Below are positions 47,901 through 59,833 of a stretch of 64,000 nt of DNA, in pieces. Both the position numbers and the translations under genes were made by a program. The notes under the pieces are model-generated. The model searched no databases and had not been told where the DNA came from. It saw only the letters and a list, made by a program, of their open reading frames with translations. Within the stretch, counting starts at the first letter, position 1. Every line of letters starts with the position of its first letter. Source of the DNA: Gnetum montanum (taxonomy: Eukaryota; Streptophyta; Gnetopsida; Gnetales; Gnetaceae); contig MNCI01002981.1 of assembly GCA_015680685.1 (NCBI GenBank), positions 157,710 to 221,709 on the forward strand, written 5' to 3'.

Positions 47901-50900
47901 TGGTATTTTGATATGATTATTTTATTTTATCCTTTCATCTTGGTTGATTATTAAGATCCCTAGAATAATCTCACTGTACTTCAGATCTTATTTTTATTAA
48001 TATTATCTCTTTTTAATTGATCAAGGAAAAACCATTGTTATTCTCTTAACTGCCTTTTGAGCAATAACCAGGTCTGCACGTCATCATTTAACAAGAATTT
48101 TAGATACCTGCATATTTTCAGACGTAATCATGTTAGAGATCTGTCTCGTTTGATAGGATATTCTTTATTTGGCTTTTGCTGAGAAACTCAAACTAATGGA
48201 ACTGCTTGAATTGCAGAGGAATGAACTATCTTCATGAGTGCAAGCCAGATGCCATCATACATTGTGATTTAAACCCAAAGTAAGAACTAGTTTTGTTTGT
48301 CTTAGATGCTTCATTGAAATTTTCATCTTCTGTTACAATGATTGACATCATTTTAGGAATGTTCGCTCATTCTTTAACGTTTTGATAAGCTGCCAGTAAT
48401 ATTTTGCGGGACCATGTAGGACACTTGAAAGTAACTGGTTTTGGATTAAGTAGATTATTCAAACAATCTTCAGACAAGGTTCAGGAATTGCATTCAAGCT
48501 CTGTGAATGAGCTCTCTAGTATGTAATGGTTTTTGAAATTTCTGTAACGCATCGTTTAATCTCTCTCCCACTTTAATATTTTTCAGGTTTTCCTTATTCA
48601 ATTATATATATCCACCGAACATTTCTACTAAGAAGGTTCCATATTCACAATAATAAATTTGCTGGATTAAGTTTCGTTTACAGAGTTGCAAATATCTTAT
48701 GTATACAGCTTGTATTCATGAATTTTCCATTAAACTTTCTTAATGCTTACATTATAATGAGACTTACAAACTTGCTTTTCTGAACAGAGCTTTATATGGC
48801 ACCAGAGCTATACAAAAATGAAGCCTTTGACAGTACTGTAGACGTTTTCTCATTTGGTCTTATCCTTTATGAGGTGTGGTCTTAAATCCCTTGTTATAAA
48901 TTGTTCGAGCTATCACATTTTTCCAACTATAATTTTACTTTATTATGCTTTCACTGTAAATTGAAGTTATACTTCCTGTTTCAGCATTTCTGGTTTTACT
49001 GAGAACTTTGATCATAATTGTGCACCATTATTGTTTAGTTTTATCAGATGACCTTTGTTTCTGACAACGATGATTTCTCTAGCTTAATGTATCCACCATT
49101 TTCTGCAAGCATTGCAAGAATCTTTTACAAAATTAATTAAGCAAACAGTGTTGGACCCTGAAAATTTCATCAATCATCTGCAAAATAGCATTATATCTTA
49201 ATGTAATCCATTGAAATCAAACCTCTAACTTGTACATCTCAAGTTACAAGTCTTAATCAAGCATCGTGAAAAGAGATAACATGGAATGTTAGGCATTTTC
49301 TCACTCCACAGTTAAATCCGTTTTTTGTGAAACTATCCAAAGCCGGCTGCTTTGCAATATTTTAGGCATGGATTTTGAGACATCTTTTTTAAATTGAAAC
49401 ATTTAGAAACTGTAATGAAAGGAAATGATGAAATTCTAGAAAAATTGGATTTATTGTTAATAAACCTTTCTCGCATGGTTTTATTGAATGTTTATATCTG
49501 AAGAAGTGTCTCTTTTTGGAGGAAAGCTTATATCTGAAGTAGGGTCTCTTTTTGGGGGAAAATTTGACATCTTGTAAACGTAATGGATTTCTTTCGTTCC
49601 ATTTTACTATTTGAGTGTCAATTATTGAAATTGAAACTGAATTTATTTGATTACCTTGATTAAGACATGTCTGGATCGATTGGACTACAGTAGTTTCAGA
49701 ATTCTTACAGAATTTATTTATAACTCAACGACACCCACTGGAATGGAACCTGTAGCCTAGAGTTTCCATGTCAATACTCTTGCCAATGGACTAAACACCT
49801 CATTGTTTTGACAATGTTTCATCATAAATTAGCTATTTCATTAAAGAATTATGGTCATTGAGCAAGCAAAATGCTTTGAGCTGTAACTTATGGGTCTAGT
49901 GTGTGGTGTGCACATCAAAATTTGAATTTTTACGTTCCTTTAATTCTATTTTACTCTATTGTCAGATGATTGAAGGAAATCCTCCATTCCATCCCAAGCC
50001 ACCAGAAGAGGTATCCAGGATGATGGCTTTGGAGAACAAACGTCCACCATTTAAATTGAAGAACAAGCATTACCCTCCTGACTTACAAGAGTAAGCTTAT
50101 GAAAATTGTTTCTTTTTCATTTTTCATGAAACTGGTAACTGAAATTCAGAATGTATGTGCTATACCTTCCTTTTTGTTCGATGGCCTTTTTGACACCAGG
50201 TTAATATGAAATATTTACTTATAATAGTTCACCTACCTAATGTAAGGTGATTTGGATGAAGAAGATGCAGAGCAGTAGAAATTTACACTCCTGTTATTCT
50301 TTTTCGGAGTTTCGGAGGGGGTGGAGTGTTGGAACCCAAAAATAATGAAATAATAATTCTAAAAAAATTCAAAGTACATCAAATCAACAATATAGAAGAG
50401 AGATTTTAAACATAAAAGGAAAAGCTCAACAGCTTTGGGATACCTTTTTAGGTTTTTTTCCTTACAATTGATCCTGAAAAAGCCTCTTCTCTGTGGTAGG
50501 AAAAGGATCAAGCCTTGCTCTCATTCAGCGCCTTCATGGGTTTTCATATTTCACTAAAGGTTTCTTTTTTATTTCACTAAAGGTTTCATTGTAAAAAGAG
50601 GACGAAAAGTCTTTGGAAAGAAAAATGAATGCAACAATTAAAAATATGAAACAAAGGAATTAATAATGAAAAAGAATTAATTGTTCAACTTTCATTGGCA
50701 GCTTTCTTGCTTAAAGCAAGAATTGAAAGCAACATCTTTAAGAATATGATATTTAACTCTGGATAAAAGTTATGTTCATGCTACTTAAAAATAACTACAC
50801 AAGAAAGCTTCCTTCTAAATAGAATAGCAGACAAGCAGCCCTTTGATGGCCTTTTTGTATTAATTGCAGACAAGCAGCCCTTTGATGGCCTTTTTGTATT

Positions 50901-51367
50901 AATTATCATTTAATTATATAGTCATTGCCCTCTTAGTCTTTTGTGTGGAAGTCTTTGATAAAACTGATTTCTTATTGTGCACTGTTGCCCGCATGAGCCC
51001 TTCCCTAATTATTTGCATACTAACATTTTGTTGTTTTTTTTTTTTCTGACAATACATCTTTGCAGTTTGATTCAGGAATGTTGGGACAAGAACCCAATTG
51101 TGAGGCCAACCTTTATAACGATTATTTTTCGCCTTGAAAAGATGAGACCATTGTGCGTCAAGCAAAGCTTTTGGAGAGAGGCATTCAGATTTCCTAGGTA
51201 AATAATTATTAAAGTTCGTATTTTCATCAGTTTAGTTATTGCCAATTCATTCAATATTTATTAAAAAACTCAAATTTGAGTTAATTTGTTTTTTCTTTTT
51301 TTTAAGAAGAAGGAATTCACGGGCTTTTAGCTCTCATTCCAGCAAAGAGGAAGATTTAACGGTATGA
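41920..51367 (+). CDS. ILK: Integrin-linked-kinase-type ankyrin-repeat protein kinase, 12 exons
   Basis: Exons: 41920-42342, 42824-42898, 43019-43114, 43369-43466, 45358-45478, 46944-47023, 48217-48279, 48397-48518, 48788-48873, 49966-50090, 51066-51197, 51307-51367. All introns are GT-AG and phases agree, giving 1,482 nt and 493 residues. Residues about 73-166 are ankyrin repeats (ACKGDVKGVQALLDSG, ALHVASCAGHLDVVKLLLS). The kinase domain (about 199-465) has no glycine-rich loop, VAVK with Lys218, the alpha-C Glu237, HCDLNPNN (Asp315, Asn320), GFG at 333-335 replacing DFG, APE at 364-366, and RPTF near the end. This is the plant ILK group of Raf-like MAPKKKs, where an atypical DFG is known. 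Asn317 for the usual catalytic-loop Lys is an extra departure. Probable role: cytosolic or membrane-associated signalling, with activity weak, metal-dependent or absent (inference). The start is the first ATG after the 5' exon acceptor. Exon 12 could read through its donor-like GTATGA, but the stop TGA at 51365 falls there. Confidence 0.9.
50310..50600. repeat. LINE 3'-tail-like repeat in ILK intron 10
   Basis: The segment around 50405-50530 (AAAGCTCAACAGCTTTGGGA, a TTTTTTAGG-type run, CTTGAAAAA/CCTGAAAAAGCCTCT, GGTAGGAAAAGGATCA) matches the layout of 37325-37450 (TTTTGGGGATG, TTTTTTAGGG, CTTGAAAAACCTCT, GATAGGAAAAAGATCA). This suggests a truncated LINE insertion. Confidence 0.5.
50827..50904 (+). 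repeat. 39-bp tandem duplication in ILK intron 10
   Basis: GCAGACAAGCAGCCCTTTGA through GTATTAATT occurs twice in tandem without a visible difference. Confidence 0.92.
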
Positions 51368-51416
51368 TATTTTGGCCTGAAACGTTCTAATGTAATATTT
51401 GTTTCAGCACTTGATC

Positions 51417-51422
51417 AATAAA
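51417..51422 (+). promoter_or_regulatory. Candidate polyadenylation signal of the ILK gene
   Basis: AATAAA lies 50 nt after the TGA stop. Plant poly(A) signals are loose, so this is only positional support. Confidence 0.4.
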
Positions 51423-54400
51423 CCGTGTTTCTAGTATTTTGGAGAGAGCTCAAGTTACATGCATTCCCGTAAGCATGAAATTTATAAAATAAATGCATGC
51501 ACTGGGAATAAGACTTGAAACCATGTTTATATCAAATGAAACATTGATTATTTGTTATCCAACTAATAAATACATGTGAGAGACTTCAATAATCGCTTTA
51601 CAAAAAAGCTAAAACATTTGTAATCTGATAAGTTTCTTGTCTCCTTTACGAGAAAGTTAAATAAGAATATTAATTTGGCATCGCTTGAAAAGAAATTTTG
51701 CAATGAAAGCTGTGGCATTTATATCCAAAATTTGTCATCCGATGAATGTATTAGTGTTAGTATTGTGTACTCTTTGCAAGATTCCTTTGCAATGCAATCA
51801 CCTGAGTAGTTGCTGCATCTTACTGGAAGTCTAACCAATATTTTAATCAAGAAATTTTGCGATTCATGGACTGTCAGAGTTAAATTAGTATTAGTATTAT
51901 TATTATTATTATTATATTTCATCTACAAGCCTGTTTATGCATGTGATTCTTTTGAATGTCAACTTTGTTGTATTGTAAGACATGTACTTCGTTAATTAAG
52001 ATAGTAATGATTAAGTTTTATAATAAGTCTCTTTGGCACAAATATAAACCAAAGTTCCAAGAAGTTTAATAGATAAGCCAAAGTCTAACTTGAATCCAAG
52101 CGTTACAATTTAAGCACATTATTATCATTTAGAATGATAGCTCTGTCATATCTCAATACATCAAGAAAGTAAATTTGATTGAATAAAGTCTCCAACAACT
52201 AATTTTGAGAAAAATTAGTTGTATAGGTTAAATCTGTTACCTTCAATCAGCTTCATTTAGACGTGTTAATTCAATATCATCCATGTTCAGCAATCATAAT
52301 GTGATATTTGGTTAAACTTCAATAATTTGTTAACTAGAATGAGAAAGTACTTGAGATTGTAAAAATCAACTAAAGAATACGGTGATAAGGTCTATTTCTT
52401 ATCACATTATTTACATAATATCTCATTCTCAACAATAAAGCTTTATGAATAAAATTTTTCTTAAAATTTTCATACCAAAAAAATTAAAGGTTTTCTATGT
52501 CATGGTTACTTTTATAAATTCTTCATTAATGTTTAACATAGAATCATTCAATTCCTTATTTGTAACTCCATATATTACTATGTTTCATTTTGAATTTTTA
52601 GTTAGTTCATTCTTAATTTTAAATTATTAATTAAAGCCTTTGAATTGTTACATCTACTACATTCTTGTTTATCTCAAAACCTACCAAGTTACAAGTCTTA
52701 TAACATTAAAGTATGATTCCCTAAAAAGTTGGAGATTAAAGCTTTATAAAGAACATCTCTTAATTTAATTAAGGAATATGATCATTTTCTTCTATTAAAA
52801 TCTTTTAAAACTCGAATATAGCAAAAGCTTAAACATTTCTTATTTTATGGTTTTTTTTAATAATGCTTCCAATGATGATTAACATAGGAACAATTAATTT
52901 CTACCTTGTAAATCAACATATTAACATGCTTAAACATGTTAAGTTAGTTTATTCTTAATTTTAAAGTATTACTTAAAGCATATGAATTGTTAATTGTGTC
53001 ACTTGCCTATATTTGCACTATGCTAATTATATTATTGCTATTAAGTTTGTATTTATAAATGTAATCTAAAGCTTGTTTTCTCTTTTGATTTCTAATTTAA
53101 ATTTTGAAATTAAAACTTAGTTTAGCTAGCCCTAAAGAATGTATTAAACCAATTAATTTGTATAGAATATATATAACACTATATTCATAGGATAAGGGGT
53201 GTTTAATATTGATATAGTTTGAACACTTTCTCTATAATGATTTAGAAATAATATTGGTAGCTTAAATTATTCTTTTAAAGATTTCTATTTCACGAGCACT
53301 ATACTAAGAGAAAAATGTAAAAACAATTAAAATGTAAGATGTAATGTATGATTTTTGTAAGACATTGATGAAAAGGGTTAAGAAGTTGTAACAAATGGGT
53401 ATAAGTCTATGTATAAAGGCACATTTCTTGTATGTATAAAGGCACATTTCTTGTAGTGATCTTGGATGGCAATCAAAAGTGTTAAAAGGGATTTAGAATG
53501 GCTAGGAGGACAACATGGAATTACTAGCAAAGCTAAGATAAGAAGGGTTGATTTCTTCTCTAATCCTAAGTTAGAACTATGCTAACTATAGGTTATTTTG
53601 TTAAGTGTATTCAACTATTTCTTGATTTTAGCATGCCTTCAAAGGAAGGAATCTTCTTTAGATTTTCAAATTTTTTCTCATTTATTCAACACATTTCTTT
53701 CATTACTAATGAGCAATGAGCAATGCCTATGTCCAACCATACAAGTATACAAGTGTACCCTCAAACCTTATTTTAATCCAATGACAAGATAGGCTAAATG
53801 TCTAACAGTAATGCAGATAAATTGTGGGTTGCTATCTTCCCTGTCACATTTGCAGTGTGCATCTAATGTATGATTAAACATGATTAAGACATATGATTCA
53901 AGTGGTAAGACTCTTGATTTAAAAGCTTCAAGTTATGGGTTTGATTTAAAAGCTTCAAGTTATGGGTTTGATTTAAAAGCTTCAAGTTATATAACATGGA
54001 GTATACCTATATTACAATTATTTTGGGCTTCCAACATCCCTCAAAACATATGATCCATGATGTTGTTTGGTTCACAATTGTTAAAAAGAGAAAATCTTCC
54101 TAAACTAAAGCTAACTATGAGTGCACATAAAAATAAGTCCTAGGTGCAATGAGTATTGACTTTATCAACTTGTCATCATGCTCTTGGATTCATGCATTGG
54201 CCACTAGGTAACCACACTAAATTACTAGAAAACCAAATTAATTAGTTAGTGAAAAACCAAGTTAAATGTGTTTAGGATTTGAGGTCTTGGTGTAGGAAAT
54301 GTAAAGAACAACCTTACAGAAAATTACTAACTAATTGAATAGAAAAAAGTGCAAAAAAATTTAAATCTAATTTAAGTCAAACTACCATAATATGAATGAA

Positions 54401-54500
54401 TCAATCTCAACCTTCATTGTTGCAATCATGATTATAACTAGGCATAACCACTTGAATGAGGACTCTAGACAATTAACTCAAATATATATTACAAGTAAGG
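51423..54500. other. AT-rich downstream intergenic region
   Basis: No gene is seen. It has an (ATT)n run at about 51884-51915, a 23-bp doublet (GTATAAAGGCACATTTCTTG) at 53411-53456, and three 27-bp units (GATTTAAAAGCTTCAAGTTA) at 53915-53989. Short open frames are isolated and AT-driven. Confidence 0.55.
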
Positions 54501-54501
54501 A

Positions 54502-55373
54502 TGAGCAATGGAGTAGTCCAACATCCAACCATACGAGTTACGAGTGTTCAGGCACAACCCAGTCAAATTCCGTGGACCAGGCAATGTAATTATGCTAGTA
54601 ATTGGTTAGAGTTCACAATCATTGTCTTCCCACACGAGTTAGTAAAATCGATGTGTATGGTTTAACTCACAATGAGCCATATGATAAGGATGTTGTGTTG
54701 GCCATAGTTTGCCTAGAAAACATAAGGTAAGAGTAAAGGTTTCTAATTCCAAGTAACTAGTAAACAAATCTAATCTAGCCTATGCGATGAGCAGTTGGTC
54801 CTAACCTTCCAATCATACCTTGGACTTTATGTAACTACTATTGGAATTACCAAGTACCACACTACTGGGTGTACCAAGTGATAGTACTATTAGGTTACCA
54901 AGCAATTACACTTAAGTATTTGAGATCAATGGTACTTATTCTACTTAACAACAAGGATAGTAAAGTACATAGAAAGTAAATCAATAATTAATGAAAATAG
55001 TAAACATTAAGCTAAGTCAAAATAGTAAAATTATTTTAAGTGTAAGCAATAAAGACTAAGTGATGCTGCAATGATGTAGAGTAATCTTGATCTTTATTTT
55101 CATGTACGAAACGTGTCCAAGTACATTCTACTTGAATAAAGACTCCATTCAATTACTAAACATCACACTGTGTGCATACACTTCTAAGTGCTAAGTGCTC
55201 AAATTAAGAAAACAAATTGACGAAATTTTGCTAAGTGTGAAATGAAATTGTGTCTATTTATAGGCCTACACATGTTTGTGATATCGGATATGCAACATCG
55301 TAGCTTGTGCCCTGATATCAAGGATTCAATATCAGATACTCAATATCGTGGCCAAGAAAAATTCAATTTGTCA
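54502..55373 (-). repeat. 3' LTR of a minus-strand Athila-like element
   Basis: The left end is diverged (TGAGCAATGG for TGATGAGTGG). The body retains CATCCAACCATACGA and CTTCCCAC. Minus-strand TATAAATA is at 55255-55262 and the U3 palindromes (GATATCGGATATG) at about 55280-55350. It ends TTTGTCA before TACCCCCAT (the polypurine tract, 55374-55382). The partner LTR is outside the window. Confidence 0.8.
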
Positions 55374-55559
55374 TACCCCCATGACCAATTGAAAACTCAT
55401 CCTTGAGTTAAAACAAAATGAGGATAGAGTTCCTTACAAAATTGGCAAGTAGATCCATATGACTCTGACTCTTATATACATGATTCTCTAATGTCTCAGT
55501 GGAGTTTACAAAAATAACACAACTCATGACATAACAACTTTAGAAAAAGAACAAAATTT

Positions 55560-58337
55560 GGTGGAGCTAGATGTAGCCTTATGTTGTTCTAGGTGGTGGT
55601 GGCTCTTCCATTGGTTGCTTTCCCTTACCATCAAGTTTCTAAAATCTGTATCAATTTAGGAGAGTCTAAAGTTTCTCTTCCTCCATTTTGGGATTGTGAA
55701 TTGTCCATGCTAATGAACCAATGTTTGATGGAGTTGGCACATCCCATGGGCATGGCAGCTAGGGAAACATTTGATTTGCTTTGATGTACCAAGCTGCAAA
55801 CTACCTTCTTTCCTCTTCGAATGTTCTAGCCTTTTCATAGAGTTCATGGTAGTCTAGTAATCTTCTACCTAGGTTTGCTGCTACATCTTTTTGCCCATGG
55901 TAGCTAGCCTTTACTACTTCCAGTTCAAAGTTTTCCACTTGAAGTTTCTATAGGGCATCTTTATGATCCGCAAACTCTTTCTCATATAGTGCATAGGTGG
56001 TTGCTACTTGCTGTTCTCACTCATTGTTAGGCCTACTTGCTATTAACATGGCTAGGTTAGCATAACGAAGGTTTGCTAACCCCATGTACTCTTTCAGGTC
56101 CTCAATTTGTAGGTCTTTGTTTTTTACTTCTACTTGGTGTACAAGGGCATAACTATCCAAAATGGTTTGCCAATTAGGATTTTGTGTTGATTTGGAACTG
56201 ATTTTGGCCTTTGCCATTTGGATTTCTTTCTTGTTTATCTATTTGTACTTACCCACTTGGTCACGGAAGTGTTCCTTGAGCCTTTCATGTTTCTTTGTTT
56301 ATTTTGATACACACTAATTTCAATGGTTGATTTTTGTCTAATGGTACATACCTCTTCCATAGAGAGGGTTCTGTTTTCTCTCATGAGGCAACTCATGTCC
56401 TTGTTGATCCTCATCAGTTGTTCCCTTAACTGGTAGATACTCTCTTCTAAGATGTTTTTCTATTTTTCCACCATGGTCAACGTCATGTTTTCAGTAGCAA
56501 GTTGTTTATTCTCCTCCTATATTATGGTAAGTGCCTTCACATGTGCATACATCTATGCTTCAACTACAAAGGCATTCCATACCACTTTTTCCTTCTCATC
56601 TACCAATTGTTTATTTTTCTCAATCAATCTACTGATCTGCTCTATTTTAAATTGCTCGATCTAGTTAAATGCAATAAATTGTGTGGGATCTCTCCTTTCA
56701 ACTCTCAGGGCTGCAAGTTCTTCTTGTAGTTTCAGAACTTATGCTTCCACATGGTTTACCTTAGTCTCTACCATGACTAGTTTTCCTTTGGTAGGTATGA
56801 GTTTAGATTGTACTATAGTGACATCACCAGGGATGTCGAACAGTGTTGTCATGACTTGCCTAGTCTGTAGTAGTCTACCGAGCACATCCTCATGACCAGT
56901 AGGAGTTATTGAGGTTTTGGCTAACATCTGAGCATCTTTGGCTCAAGTTAGATTTACTGATGGCACAACAAGTACGTTGAAAGATTCTTTGATGTGATCT
57001 ATGATCACTTCTACTACTCCCACTGCATCCTGGTGCTACATTACCATAACTATGGCTCCTTCTCCAATCTCTAGCATCACTTGGAATGATGTAACATTTC
57101 CAGAGATCTATTGTGACCATTCTACCTCTCCTCCTGACTGTAATGAAATTTTCCACTTGTTGGATTGGCTGAAATTGTGGGATTGATGGCACTATCGATA
57201 ACTTTATACAAAATGGCCTCTTCCCTTGTTCCCTAGCTGATTATTTCTACAATCTACTATAGATGGCTCATCAATAGTCTATAATCTTACAACAACAATG
57301 AAGGAACCTGTTGTTCTTGTAACTGCTACTGTTGATGTTGGTTGTTAGGCCTTGCTTGCTATTATTGATATTGTTGCTCTTGTTCCTATTCTTCCTCTTG
57401 CTCTTCACCATGATCTTTCCTTGGTGGAGCTAGTTTAAGCAACTTAGTGTATGAAGCATTTTAGGCTCTCCTGGAAATGTCATTGGTGTATCCTAGGATT
57501 TTGGCTTGCTTGCACAATTTCCTAATAAGACAAGGGAATGGAAGTGTTGGCTTCCCTACCTTCTTCTCTTTAAATCACCTTTGGATTTCCATGAAGTACA
57601 GTTGTAGGAGGTTGACATTGTATTTGCCCATCAAAATCACACTACCTCTAGTTGCATAAGTTGATAGTTGATTGAGTCCTTTTGTTGAAAATAGGTGATA
57701 AGTGTCAATTTTAAAGTATATTCTCTCCTCTAAAGTTAGCTCACTGTAGCCTTTATCTTCTTTGCCATAAGCCTGTTTAAGCCATAACTTTCTGGTTTTA
57801 GGATCAGATCGGATGAATAGATGTGCTACTCATGCCCCTTCATTGGGTATGTTCAAAGCTTATGCAATTACCTTGATTAAGAATGACATTGAGATTCCTC
57901 CAATGTTGATAGTAGTACCCTCTTCCTTGTTGTGCCAAAACTAGTAAGTCTCTCCGAGGTACCATTCACCATTCTATGACAAAATAGGCCATAACAGTGA
58001 CGTTTGGAGTTGTGTCCATACCACTTCAGGAAAAAATTCCATAAATGTGCCAAAGTTCATTTCCACAATCACAGTTATCAAGATGGACCTTTCTTAAATT
58101 ACTTAGAGGTAATCTTGTGACAATGTGAGGCATTGTCCTTCAACTTATGGTTCATCTGCTTCTCCTTGGGCCAATTGTTCTATAGCAAGAGTGGCTTGAT
58201 GAACACTAAACATTTGTGCTTCCTACTCCTCATGTTTTGGTTCTTGGCCTCCATTTTTGGCCTCTACCTTGGCCTCTTGGTCTCTTACTTGCTCCTTGTG
58301 AAGGTCCTCCTTGTGCTCCTCCTCTTCTTGGAACCAT
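55560..58337 (-). pseudogene. Env-position coiled-coil ORF of the 54502 element, most complete copy
   Basis: It starts at ATG 58335-58337, directly after a TTGTAG acceptor. Regions in order: a short Gly/Arg-rich start (MVPRRGGAQGG, GASKRPRGQGRG); a globular-looking part (about 58120-57480) with VMAYFVIEW, VPRRDLLVLAQQGRGYYYQHW and MVPRRDLL-like blocks; a Gln-rich linker (57440-57290); the conserved DHIKESFNV...HEDVLGRLL block (57000-56870); and long heptads (56790-55990) with EEN-KQL and YMGLANLRYANLAML. Many TAG and TGA stops and some frameshifts are present. It is read in the element's sense, between pol and the 3' LTR. No homologue is recognised, and a structural or envelope-like role is only a guess from position. 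Confidence 0.65.
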
Positions 58338-58684
58338 CTACAATCATTAAGAAATTAGAATTACTAAGGTTTTTCCATGTATTTTTAATGGTTTCATACC
58401 TTACTCATACCCTTAGTTTCATTAAGTTCTTAGTTACTATCATTGCAGAGTTAGAGAAATTTTCATAAAGTTACCCCATAGATGTTAATCTCTTGATAAA
58501 CCTTCACAATTACTCATTTTATCCCTATGTATGATGGTTATTGATTCTTAAGATCATTATTTGAGTGTTTTGATTTTGGTATGTTTGATTATTCTTTAAA
58601 AATTCTAACTATTTCTTCATACTTACCCTTAAAATACCTTCTGGGAAATTCTTCAAAAAATTAGCTCAAATCTTCCTCACTAGC

Positions 58685-58718
58685 ACACCCCACCCCCCCC
58701 CCCCCCCCCCCCCCCCCA
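58685..58718. repeat. Poly(C) run of about 30 bases at an internal purine-tract-like site
   Basis: The run sits where the two complete elements have TCTCCCCCACGACTAAGTTGA (21842) or TACCCCCATGACT (7106). It is followed by the same ATGACTAAGTTGAGCAC. It looks like slippage expansion of an existing C5 motif. Confidence 0.85.
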
Positions 58719-59833
58719 AATGACTAAGTTGAGCACTTTGAGGTCAAATATGTTCAAAAATCATGAATATCGGAGCGATAGTGATCAAGTTATGGCTTGG
58801 GAAAGCTAGGAGGTCAGAGTTCAGATTGGAAAAGAAAATTCAAAAAATCTCCCTTGTTACAAATGAAAAATGGTGAAATTTTTGGTAAGTCCTCATAATA
58901 TATATAGTTTTTGAGGATTCAATATCAGGGACCCAATATTAAGGATCCAACATTGGGGATTTGATATTAGTATGAACCTAATATTGGTGACCCGATATCA
59001 AAGCCCAGGAAAATTCATTTTTTAGAAGGGTCTAATGGAAAAAATAAATTCTTTTGGAGGTTTAGAAGATTTTTAAAAATATGCTTATTTTTGTCAAGAA
59101 ATTCATCATTGGAAGTTCATAGAGAAGGAATCTTGGGCTATGAAAGTTCATAAGTTGGGTAAGAAGGGTAATGAATTCATATGTTTGGAACGAATAGTGT
59201 AAATGATATGGAAAGTATTTATTGATGTTTTGAAGGTTTAAGATGATGTGAAATTGCTTGGAAGGTATAAGAAACAATAGTTATACAAGTGGCATTAAGG
59301 GCTCCCTTATGACTTGATAACATAGAGACATCCTTACCTTATTAGACTACATCTTGCCTTTATTCAATGTGTCTTATTAGTATTCAAAATTATTTACAAA
59401 GGGCTTAAAATGAAGTATAAATGAAATGAAAATATAATAAGAATTGTGAAAAAGTATAAAAAATGAAAAATGCTAAAAGAATTAAAAAATGTAAGAGAAT
59501 GTCAAAAATATAAGAAATGAAAAGTATTAAAGAATAGGAAAAATTGTATCAAAGAATTAGGAAAAATAAAAAGAATTGTAAAACAAAAATGAAAAAGCAC
59601 TTAATAATTCCTGAATCAGGATAAGGCATCTCCCCCACAACCAAACTCATGGACAAGTGTTTGGAAGATGCTTCCTAAATCTCTTAGATCATACACTCTA
59701 AGTGGTTCATATACCATCTTTATTGATTTAACTTTTCATTCATCGTCCAAGGTGATCTGAATGCTAGATGAGTTTTGATCATTTAAGTCTTTGTTCTCTA
59801 TTCCTTTTGGTGTATGATCATGAATTATTAATT
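58719..59833. other. Noncoding interior of the 54502 element
   Basis: It contains a GATATC/AATATC-type cluster at 58918-59005 after a TATATATAG, resembling an LTR U3. An A-rich stretch lies at 59400-59600 and a further purine-tract-like TCTCCCCCAC at 59629. The order parallels 8270-8505 and 23260-23385 in the complete elements. Confidence 0.5.
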
